Shown piece after piece: positions 44,801-56,800 of a stretch of 64,000 nt of DNA (the stretch's first letter is position 1; each line of letters begins with the position of its first letter). A program made the position numbers and the translations under genes. Source of the stretch: Simmondsia chinensis (Eukaryota > Streptophyta > Magnoliopsida > Caryophyllales > Simmondsiaceae). Below the pieces are notes generated by a model. The model was not told the origin of the DNA. It was given only the letters and a program-made list of their open reading frames with translations, and made no database searches. Where the stretch lies: positions 27,768,186-27,832,185 of the forward strand of contig JAGTTD010000002.1 in assembly GCA_018398585.1 (NCBI GenBank). Direction: 5' to 3'.

Positions 44801-47800
44801 TTGCCAAACACCCTTCAGATTTTAAAAAAGTGCATTTTCAAAACAAAAAAAAGTATTTATTTTTTCAAAATAAGCAATCTCAAATAGGCTTGTAGCGTAA
44901 ATTTGATGAATATTTTTATCCGAAAAGTATTTTATTAACTTCTACATGAGTATGGATTAAATATAATTATTTTTAATGTTAGTGAAAATTATCTTTTATG
45001 CCAAAAACATTTCTAAATAAAGCTTCTACTACAAGGTACAACTAAATTGAAAGTTTAAACTTATTTAGTCGACATTCTTTTTTTGTGATAGCTTCATAAA
45101 CAATAATTCCTAACAATTTCTTTCAAAAATAACAATTTCTTTATTATGAAAACAATAGTGTAAAAGTCTTATTTTCATAGTAATTTTATAAAATTTATGA
45201 CTATTTTTTACTAAAAATTATATAATTATTCTATTAATAGCATTTAGTGCACTGCCAATAACAATTTTTTGTGAGTTGTTTTTATACTTTAATAACTTTA
45301 CAAAGTTATTTAATACATATATAAAAGTAGAATTGATAGTGGCGCCTTTCAATTCATGGGTATCCTTGTCGTGGGGGATGATGGGCCACTTCTTTCTGCT
45401 ATTTATGGATCGTCTTTACTTATGTTATATGTCCTTGATTCAATGCTGAATTCTAGGTATTTGTTGTCCTCACATGATGCTTTCCCTTTCATTTCTGGTC
45501 TTTTCATTAATCCATACACCATTAGGTCTCACCTGATACAGTTTTAACACTGTATAACAATAAATTTGTATAGATAATACTTATTTTGGGTTGGCAAGGG
45601 GAGGGTGAAGAGTTCTAACTAGGAGGATTTGATATCGGACGACTTCTTTATCTTTGCTAATTTTATAGCTAGACCAAGTTATGCTTTTACAATGCTAACA
45701 TAGAATGATAAAATTGGATTTTATATCAAAATTAACTCAATTTATCAATGTTTTAGCAATCTCAAAATTAACGCAATTTATGAATGTTTGCATAGATTGA
45801 ATCGATCAATATAGTAGAATACTAGATTGCGGTTGGTTAATATAAATTCTATGTAGTATATATGATTAAATGTGCTGCTGATATGTAAAAACATATGATG
45901 TAACAGATTGGAGGTGTGGAAAATAAAGACAAGACCAGGGATGGCGAAGCTAGGAGGGATAGTAACATGCTTGGGAGGTGCAGTAACGTTAACACTCTAC
46001 AAAGGCCCACTCATTCCTCCCTTGAACTCTCATCCCCTGTTCAGTAGCCATCATTATGCTAGCCAGCAACCTCAACATTCGCTTCATAGTTCTACCAGTT
46101 GGGTCAAGGGTTGCTTCCTCATGCTCACTTCCAACACCTTTTGGGCCCTCTGGCTTGTCCTACAGGTAAACTTTTATCTTTTCTATTTCGTCTTTTCTCC
46201 TGGGATTCAGTTATTTTAAAAGTTTATTATCTAATACAATGCTTTTCTGTAAAACGTTATAGGCAAGAGTGTTAAAGTGCTATCCATCAAAGCTGCTATT
46301 CACAACACTTAGTTGCTTCTTGGGGGCAATACAGTCATTCATCATTGCCATTGCTTTTGAAAGAAATCCCTCTGAGTGGATGTTGGGGTGGAATGTTCGT
46401 CTCATTGCTGTCGCTTACTGTGTATGTAACTAATTCCTTTATTTCCTATGATTTATAATGTTTTGTCAAGACTTTACATCTGAGTCTATATATCAATGTC
46501 ATGTAAGATTTGTGATAAAAAAGAGATCTATATATAAGTTTATGTAGATTACTCCACTTAATGTTAATTAATTTAATACGTAAGCTCACTTGAGTTAACT
46601 TATATGTGAACCTTATATATTACAACTCTATAGATCTGATTTAAAGGTCAGATAAAATCAACATATTTAGAGTAATATATAGTATGAATAATAATGAAAA
46701 TATATCTAATGAATTGTATATATTGGAGGGAACAGGGGGTAGTGGTAACAGGAGTTGCTTATTATTTGCAAGCATATGTGATCCAGAAGAGGGGCCCAGT
46801 TTTCTTATCCACGTGGACTCCGTTTTCTTTTGTCCTCACTGTCCTGTGTTCTACCCTTCTTGTCGGCGAGTTCATCTCCTTCGGAAGGTACTTCCTCCCC
46901 ACCCCCCCCAATTTCATTCGAATTCTTTATATGCTTACGTTATATATATATGAACACACGATGACTCAACTGATAGTAAGAGAGTACATTTTGGTCTACA
47001 CATTTAATTGTTGATTTTATCGTCCCCTGTTTAACCTGTTGAGAAAAACAGCGAGTAAAACAGCAACTAATCAAACACAACAACGAAAATGACTAAATGA
47101 TTAAGTCAGGAAAGATCTTACAGATGAGTAACCGTGCCGTGGTATAAGCCCACTGTCCTAAAAGACGATTTCGACGCTGTTAGGGTGCATACAGTTCAAC
47201 CGGCAGCCGTCCTCCAGGATTAACACGATCCAACCTTTAACGTGCACTCGTTAGAAGTCGGGTGGGATGCTAAGTTAACTTGCTCAGACTTAGAGATGAA
47301 AAACGAAGAAAGATGAACAGAGGAAGAGAGGAGAGAACTTATAGAAAGAGGAAGAGGAACTCGTTTTGGATGATTAACAAATTGAGGATGAAAGTGCAAT
47401 ATTTATAGCAAAAATCGTGACAGTTGGGAGTAGCCACAACCTCTCAACGGTCAGAATCAAAGGGGTGTGTTGCTTGAGAAAAGCAAGCAGTAATGGCGGT
47501 CAGCTTGGGAGAGGCAGCCGCGTTTTTACGAGGTACAAGCTTGGGAGAGTGAACTGCACCTTTACAAAGTGCATTGATAGCCGGTGGAAAAGATTTTCAA
47601 TAAAATAAGAACATACCCGCAATAAAAAAAAAAAAGGACACCCACACCCTCGCCCAAGCACGGCACGGCGGGCGGGCGGGCGGGCGGGCGGGCGGCGCGC
47701 ATGTCTGGTTCCCTCCATTCTCTCACCCACAACTGAATTCAAGTCCTATTATTTACAAGGGCATATATAAACCATCTCTCCCTCCCCTAAATTGTCAATG

Positions 47801-50800
47801 TGGGATGTGAGTCTTAACAGTTTGTTCCCCTTTGTTACATTTCCAACAGTCCCCCACAAATGTCACCAAGCTAAAGAAAGAAGAAGAAAGTAGTCTTGGC
47901 AAAAAGGCGACCTTAGTTATTCAATGTCGATGTCTGGCGACTTGAATTGACACCTAGTACATATCAAGTTTAAGACCAATAGCTTGTCAGGTAACTTTCG
48001 TTTTGACCATGACAAGAGGTTGTATAGTCTTTCACCTGAGCACATACCAAGCTCAAAATGTCTCAGCAAGTCCCGCAGTTTGATGCCTTTATCGGCCATG
48101 CTTTCGTCCTGGATTCTCATAGGTGCTCTAGAAGGTAAGTCTCCAACCTTCATAGGGAATGGCCATACCCCCACACCTACATAGGTGGATCCCATCAAGT
48201 GCATGTTACTTCGCACCACCAAATAATGGCTATGGGTCCATTAAGAGCCAAGACTCATCCTTATCACCTTAGTAACAATTATTGGGTTTCATCAAGTGTG
48301 ATTCAGCTCTTACCACCAAACAATGGCTATGGATTGCCCAACATTGTTAACATCATAGGGACGGACAATTATTTATTATAGTGTACATTCGAACTGAACT
48401 ATAATTTACTCATTGAACCTGTATAAACCAGGCAGAGATACGTCACAGTCAATTCATATTACAGACTTTAATTCGATCCCCCTCAATGTTTCTAATATAA
48501 TTTTTCGACAAAGGCCTTTCGTTAACTGATCCGCAAGGTTCTTTTCCGATCTCACATAGTCTAGTGATATCACCCCATTTTCTAAAAGATCTTTCATAAT
48601 TTTATGTCTGAGACGAATGTGTCTTCTCTTGCCATTGTACACTTTGTTCTTTGCTACAGCTATGGCTGCCTGATTGTCACAGTGTAATGCAACTGATGGA
48701 GCTGGATGCCCCCACAATGGCACATCTGCAAGTAAGCTTCTCAGCCATTCGGCTTCATGTCCTGCCAATTCGAGAGCAATGAATTCTGATTCCATGGTAG
48801 ACTTGGCAATACAAGATTGCTTAGATGACTTTCAAGATATAGCACCTCCACCTAGTTTAAAAACATAGTCACTAGTGAAATTAATTTCATCGTTATCAGA
48901 TACCCAGTTAGCATCGTTATATCCTTCTAATACAGCAGGAAATTTTGTAAAGTGAAGTCTCCAATCCATGGTTCCTTGTAGATATTTAAGCAATCTTTTT
49001 AAGGCATTCCAATGTTCCTCATTTCGATTATGGGTATATCTACTAAGTCTGCTTACCGCATATGCAATGTCATGTCAAGTCTGGTATAGTTCATTAAGAA
49101 CATAACACTTCCAATTATCTTGGCATATTCAGATTGGTACATTGCAACACCTTTATGTTTAGTCAAGTGTATACTGGGGTCATAAGGTGTTCTTACAAAA
49201 TCAACATCAGTCATGTCAAACCTTCTAAGGATTTTCTCCACAATGAGACTGATTAAGGTTGATGCCTTCAGGAGTCCTCAAAATTTTAACTCCTAATATT
49301 ACGTTCGCCTCACCTAGGTCCTTCATATCGAATCTGGAACTTAGAAAGTTTTTAGTCTCAATGACAATGCTTAGAGTTGTGCCAAAGATCAATATATCAT
49401 CAACATATAAGCAGATAATAACACAACCATTACAATTAGACTTAGAGTATACACAAGAGTCTCCATCATTCACACGAAAGTTGTTAGCAACCACAGTGCT
49501 ATTAAATTTTTCATGCCACTGCTTTGGTGCTTGTTTTAGGCCATATAGAGATTTGATTAGTTTACACAGTTTATGTTCTTGGCCTGGAACTACAAACCCC
49601 TCTGGTTGTTCCATAAAAATTTCTTCTTCTAAGTCACCATTCAGAAAGGCAGTTTTAACATCCATTTGATGGACAAATAAATTATGAATAGACGCAATAG
49701 CAATTAAAGCCCTAATAGTGGCTATTTTAGTGACGGATGAGTATGTGTCAAAGTAATCTACTCCCTTTCTTTGTGTAAATCCCTTAGCCACTAGTCTAGC
49801 TTTAAATTTATCTATTGACCCATCAGTCTTTAGTTTCCTTTTAAATACCCACTTACAGCCAATTGGTTTGCATCCTCTAGGAATGTCTACTAGTTCCCAA
49901 GTATGGTTATTCAGAATTGATTCTAATTCATTATTAATGGCTTCTTTCTAAAATGCGGAGTCAACAGATTTCATAGCTTCTTTATACGTTTTTGGATCTT
50001 CTTCTAGCATATAAGCACACACAATTTCCTCATTTATCTCATTATGTTCAGAAGAAGGTGATAAAATCTGGTCCAAAACTATTTTCTTTTCTAGCTCTTT
50101 GACTCCTTCTTAGTTCTGGTGTGTCCGTTTCATCAGTATTCTCAATACTGGAAGGTATAGGGTTAGGAGTTACAGACTGAGCATTAGATTTCATGGGAAA
50201 TATGTGTTCGAAGAACTCTGCATCTCTAGACTCCATTATACTACCACATGCATAAGAGTCGTTTTCGCCTTTTATTAACAACCTATAAGCAACACTATGG
50301 TATGCATATCCAATAAAGATGGAATCAATGGTCTTAGGTCCAATTTTGCTTCTTTTAAAGTCGAGCAGTCCAACTTTGGCCAGACACCCCCATACTTTTA
50401 AGGTATTTTAAATTAGGGACGTAGCTTTTCAATAATTCATAAGATGTTTTATCAAGTTTCTTATGAGGTACACGGTTTGGTACATGACAAGCAGATAAAA
50501 TCGCCTCCCCCCACATATTATCACGAAGTCCAGCACTTATTAGCATAGCGTTCATCATGTTTTTCAAAGTTCTATTTTTTCTTTCGGTAATACCATTCGA
50601 CTCTGGACAGTATGGGGGTGTTCTTTCATGTATTATTCCACTTTCTTCGCAAAATCTCTCAAGGGAAGTAGGGTCATAGTCCCCTCCTCTATCAAACCTA
50701 AGTCTCTTTATTTTTCTTCGTAGTTGGTTTTCAACCTCGGCTTGATATTTTAAGAACATTTGTTCAGCTTCATCTTTACTTCTTAGAAGGTATACCATAG

Positions 50801-53800
50801 TATATCTAGAGTGATCATCTACGAAGGTTATGTAATATCTTTTACCGCCCTTACTCATTGTTCTTTTAAAATCCCCTAAGTCACTGTGGACCAAATCTAG
50901 TAGTTCGGTGTGTCTTTCAACAGATTTAAATGGTTTTTTTAGCATATTTAGCTTCAATGCACACTTCACATTTAGAAAAATCCGTATTGCTAAAATTAGG
51001 GATTAAGTTCACTTTCTTTAATATTTTAATAGAGTTAATATTCACATGTTCTAAGCGAGCATGCCATAAATCAAGAGATTGAGCAATATAAGCAGAAGAA
51101 GTACTGGCATTCATTTTATTAGCACATTTTGCGTCAAGGATAAACAGACCCCCTTTATAGTAACCCTTCCCCACAAATTCACCATTTCTAGTGAGCATGA
51201 GTCTATCAGAATAAAAAACTAATTTTAAACCAACTTTAATGAGAAGGCTACTAGTTATTAGGTTTCGACGCATATCAGCCACATGCAGCATATCAGTTAA
51301 TGTAAGCATTTTACCAGAGGTGAGTTTTAAAGAAATCTTCCCTTTTCCGAGGATTAGCATGGCTGCTGAATTTCCCATGTATATGACATCACCATCATTC
51401 ACCTTCTGGTACTCTTCAAACATGTTCCGATGTGCACAGATGTGTCTAGTGGCTCCAGTATCCACTATCCATTCTGTTACATTGTTCACCATGTTCACTT
51501 CTGAGACCACAACTACAATGTTATCAGTTTCTACTAGATTGGCCTCGGTCTTGTTGTCTCGGGGTTGGTTCTTCTTGTTTCTGCAGTCCTTTGCTTTGTG
51601 TCCATGTTTCCCGTAGAAGTAGTATTCTCCTTCTAATTTGGACTTCATTTTGTGAATTTTTCCCCCGGGTTTGAGGTGGGAGTGGTACCTTTTGTCTTTT
51701 CCTTTGAACCTGTCGGAGGAAGCAGTTTTTATTTCAACAATGTTAGCTCTGGAATAGTCAGAATGTGAGTTTGCCTTATCCTTCAGCCTGTTTTCTTCTT
51801 GGATTTTCAGATGACCCACAAGTTCTTCTAAAGATAGATATTTTTTCTTATGCATGAGTAGATTCCTATAGTCCTTCCATGAGGGCGGAAGCTTTTCGAT
51901 AAGGACATAGGCTTGAGTGATTTCACATATTTTCAGACCTTCTGACAGTAGAGTAGCTACAATGTTTTCATACTCGTGTATTTGGTCAATGATTGGTTTG
52001 TCGTCAACTACTTTAAAATCCAGCCATTTGCTAACGGTGTATTTTCTAGTACCCGCATCGTCGCTCCCATATTTTTTAAGAAGTGTGTCCCATATTTCCT
52101 TAGCGATATCCTTTTTAATGTAAATATCGAATAAACTATTGGTCATGTAATGCAACAGTGTTCCCCTACAGCTTTTATTATCTGCAGTGAATTTTTCCTC
52201 AAAAATGTTTTTACAGTTTCTTCTCTAGGGACGTTCTTTTCATAGAGAACATAGTCAATATTAAGTTGTTCCAGGTAGAACAGTAGCTTAAGAGACCAGC
52301 GTTTGTAGTTCTTCCTGTTTAGTGGTTCAAGTTTAGACATATAGGGAAGAGGGAGTTTCGTTGCTATGATTGAAGCAAATTATCTTTTAGATTGTTGAGA
52401 AAAACAGTGAGTAAAAGAGCAACCAATCAAACACAGCAACGAAAATGACTAAATGATTAAGTCATGAAAGATCTTACAGATGAGTAACCGCGACGTGGTA
52501 TAAGCCCACTATCCTAAAAGACGATTTCGCCGCTGCTAGGGTGCATGCAATTCAACCGGTGGCCATCGTCCAGGATTAACGCGATCCAACCTTTAATGTG
52601 CACTCATTAGAAGCCGGGTGGAATGCTAAGTTAACTTGCCCAGACTTAGAGAGGAAAAACGAAGAAAGATGAACAGAGGAAGAGAGGAGAGAACTTAGAG
52701 AAAGAGGAAGAGGAACTTGTTTTGGATGATTAAAAAATTGGCGATGAAAGTGCAATATTTATAGCAAAAATCGTGATTGTTGGGAGCAGTCACAACCTCT
52801 CAACGGTCAATTGATAGGCGGTGGAAAATATTTTCGATAAAATAAAAAAATACCCGCAATAAAAAAAAGGACACCCACACCCTCGCTTAAGCACAACACG
52901 GTGCGGCAAGTGAGCGGCGCGTGTGTGGTTCCCTCCATTCTCTCACCCACAACTTAATTCAAGTCCTATTATTTACAAGGGCATATATAAACCATCTCTC
53001 CCTCCCTGAATTGTCAATGTGGGATGTGAGTCTTAACAATTTGTTCCCCTTTGTTACATTTCCAACACAACCAAGTCAGTAGCTCAAAATTTACTCTTTT
53101 TTCTCTTAACTTTATCTCCTATATATGGTGTAATGTTATTATTAGGTAAAAATATTGTTACTAGAGCAACTTTATAAAAATTTGTGCGGAAATAACTAAT
53201 TCTCCCGGTATGCTATTGAATCAAATACCACGACAATACGAGAAGTAAATGGACTAAAAGAGAAAAGAAACAAACGACACAAGTATTTACGTGGAAACCC
53301 CTCTGCAATCGAGAGGGGAGAAAACCACGGGCGAAGATTGGAGCTTTTAATTATTAATGAATCAAGAAGAGAACAAATACATAAACTCTTCTCTCTCTCT
53401 CTCACGCAAGATGACGGAGGCCTCTCTTTTGTTTGGATACACAAAAACGAAACCCTCGTGCGGTATTTATAATCCCGTGAAAAATAGGACCCCGATCGAT
53501 CGCCAGTTGCCGATCAATTGGCACCCTCTCTGTAGCGGCACCTTAGAATTATACAGAAAGCTCCCCGATCGATCAGTCCTGATACCCAATCGATTGGTGC
53601 ACTCACGGAGTACGACCCTTGACAAACCACTAACAAATACCCTAAATTTGAGACATACCCAAACAAATCTCCATCTTGGCTCAAATTTCAATTATCAACA
53701 ATAATATAGCTCCACCCTCTCAACAATCGCCCCCTCAACCAGGGCTAACACACATCAAACGCAAAGACCCACCAAATTCTAGCAATGGTAGAGCCTTAGT

Positions 53801-56800
53801 GAACATGTCAGCTAGATTGTCCTCAGTCCCAATCTTTTTCAACTCCACCTTCCGCTCATCAATCAGATCTCTAATAAAATGATGCTTCACATCTATATGG
53901 CTCATTCTGTCATGATGTGACATCTGATCCTTCGCTAAGTGAATGGCGGACTGACTATCACAGTAGACTCTAACAGTGCCCTGCTCAGCACTGATCTCAC
54001 TAATCAAACCTCTCAACCAGACGACTTCTTTGAATGCTTCTGTGATTGCCATATATTCGGCTTCGGTAGTAGACTGTGCTGTAACAGACTGTAAACACGC
54101 TCTCCAACTGATAGCTCTGTCACCTAAACAAAACACATACCATGATGTGGACTTCCTCTTATCGAGGTCTCCACCATAATCAGAATCTACATACCCAACC
54201 AAACAACACTTACTTTTCCCATATTCCAAGCAAATATCAGAAGTTCCACGAAGATACCCGAGAATCCAGTTCACCGCATGCCAATGCTCTTCACCTGGAT
54301 TCGCCGTGTACCTACTAACTCTGCTCACTACAAAAGCAATATCTAGACGCGTACAAACCATTGCATACATAATACTGCCCACTGCACTAGAATAGGGAAT
54401 CTGAGACATGTACCTAACATCCTCCTCAGTGTGAGGTGAATCTAATGCTGAAAGTCTGAAGTGAGCTGCTAAGGGCGTGCTAACTGTATTAGCATCATTC
54501 ATACGAAACCTGTCCAACGCCTTCTCAATATACTTCTCCTATAACAAGTATAATTTTTCAGCTTTTCGGTCTCTATGAATCTCCATGCCTAAAATCTTCT
54601 TAGCTGCTCCAAGATCTTTCATCTCAAACTCACTCTTCAACATATATTTCAAGTCATCAACATCCTTCACGTCTTGTGCAACAATCAACATATCATCAAC
54701 GTACAAAAGTAAATAAACAAAGCTTGTATTAGTCTTTCTGAAGTACACACAACTGTCGTACTTACTCCTGATGTACCCATGACCTGTCATGAACTGATAA
54801 AATCTCCTATATCATTGCCTAGGAGACTGCTTCAAAACATATAAAGACTTCTTAAGCAAAATACATGATCTTCCTTTCCTTCTACAACAAAACCCTCGGG
54901 CTGATGCATATAAATACTCTCTTCTAGTTCACCATTCAAAAATGCAGTCTTTACATCTAGCTGCTCAAGTTCTAAGTCATGCATGGCAACTAAAGACAAA
55001 AGCGCACGAATCGAAGTATGTCTAACTACAGGTGAAAATATATCATGAAAATCAACACCTTGTACCTAACTGTAGCCTTTAGCTACCAAATGTGCCTTGT
55101 ATCTTGCATCTTCAACTCCAGGAATGCCCTCCTTTCTTTTGAAGACCCATTTGCAACCAATCAGTCTTTTCCCTATTTGAGGCTTCACCAGTTCCTATGT
55201 CTAGTTCTTATGAGGAGACTGCATCTCTTCATTTATAGCAACAAGCCACTTCTCAACATCTGATCTCGATACAGCCTCTGAATACGAAGTCGGCTCACTG
55301 TCATCTAAAGACTCAGCAGTAGTAAGGGCCTAAGCAATCATCTCCTCATACCCATATCTCTCTGGAGGCCTGATCTATCGCATTGGTCTACCACCAGCTA
55401 TAGTATTATTCTCCACCTGCTGACCTATTTCTGCATTATCAATAACAACATCAGAAACCCATACCTGAGGTGCCGGAATACTCTCTAGCCAAATGACCTA
55501 CTGATCTGACTGTATCTGTGTAACATCAGGTGTTTCAACCTGAACTGAATCGCTGTCAATGGAGGGTGTGTGTGACGGATGTAGTAGAGCAGACTCATCA
55601 AATGTAACATCTCTGCTAGTCAGAAAATTCTAAGCACTGGGATCCCACAACCAATATCACTTCACACCTAACGAATAACCAAGAAAGATGCATTTCTTGG
55701 CCCTAGGCTCCAGCTTTCCATCATTAACATATGCATATGCAGGACAACCAAATACTTTAATCTGAGAATAATCAGAAGTAGAAACAGAGCATACCTCTTC
55801 AGGTGTCTTCATCTGCAATGAAGAATGCAGTGTCTTGTTCACAAGATAGCAAGCCATGCTAACTGCTTCTGCCCACCATTCTCTTTTCAAGCCTGCGTTT
55901 GAAAGCATACATCGAGCCTTCTCAAGTAATGTCCTGTTCAATCTTTCAGCCACCAACAAGTGAAGTCACCTTCAACAAACTCAAGACCATTATCAGTCCT
56001 CAACCTCTTTATTGGCTTGCATGTCTGTTTTTCAAGCAAAATCTTCCATTTCTTGAAGACATCATACACTTCATTTTTTTGCTTCAGAAAATAGACCCAA
56101 ACTTTATGTGAATAATCATCAGTAAACGTTAGAAGATACCTGGACCCACCTTTAGAAGCCACTCTGAAAGGCCCCCACAGATCAGAATGTATATAATCTA
56201 ACGTTCCCTTTGTTTGATGCACTGTTGACTTGAAGCTGACTCTTTTCTGCTTCCTATATACACAGTGCTCACAGAATTCCATCAGTCCTGTTAACTGATC
56301 ACAAAGCAGTCCCCTTTTACTCAACTCAGACAACGCCTTATCACCAATGTGGCCCATTCTCATGTGCCATAGTCTCGTGACCTCTGCATTTGTCATAGTA
56401 GATGTGGAAACAACAACTGAACCTGTCATAGTAGTACCTGCAAGCTCATACAAAGTAAATACTCTTTTCCCTTTCATCACAACTAAAGCACCCTTACTGA
56501 CCCGCATGACTCCACCTTTAGCAGTGTACTTGTACCCACTAGACTCAAGGATACCTAGAGAAATCAAGTTTTTCTTCAACTCCAGGACGTGACGTACATC
56601 ACTCAAAGTTCTAATAGCCCCATCAAACATTCTCATACGAATTGTCCCAATCCCCACTACCTTACAAGCAACATCGTTACCCATTAAGACAACTCCACCC
56701 TATATAGACTTATACATGGAATACCAGTCTCTATTTGGACTAACGTGATATGAATAACCCAAAACCATGAACCACTTATCCTTGGACCTGGACTGAGAAT

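Larger units (their letters stand above)
47037..53067 (-). mobile_element. Ty1-copia element in intron 6, minus orientation
   Basis: LTRs 47037-47848 and 52393-53067 both start TGTTGAGAAAAACAG and end TTCCAACA on +. The flanks TAACC and CAACC are a near-perfect 5-bp duplication. The polypurine tract is the complement of GTCCCCCACAAA (47849-47860). Internal order on the minus strand is gag, protease, integrase, RT, RNase H, the copia order. Frames are long but broken in several places. It runs antisense to the host gene. Confidence 0.9.

Noticed and set aside
44702..45547. Small proteins in intron 3
   Set aside because: Short AT-driven frames without homology, inside an intron.
46684..47014. 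Alternative reading through exon 6 into intron 6 as a complete last exon
   Set aside because: It lacks the last helix that exon 7 supplies, and a good donor lies at 46888; still possible as a truncated isoform.
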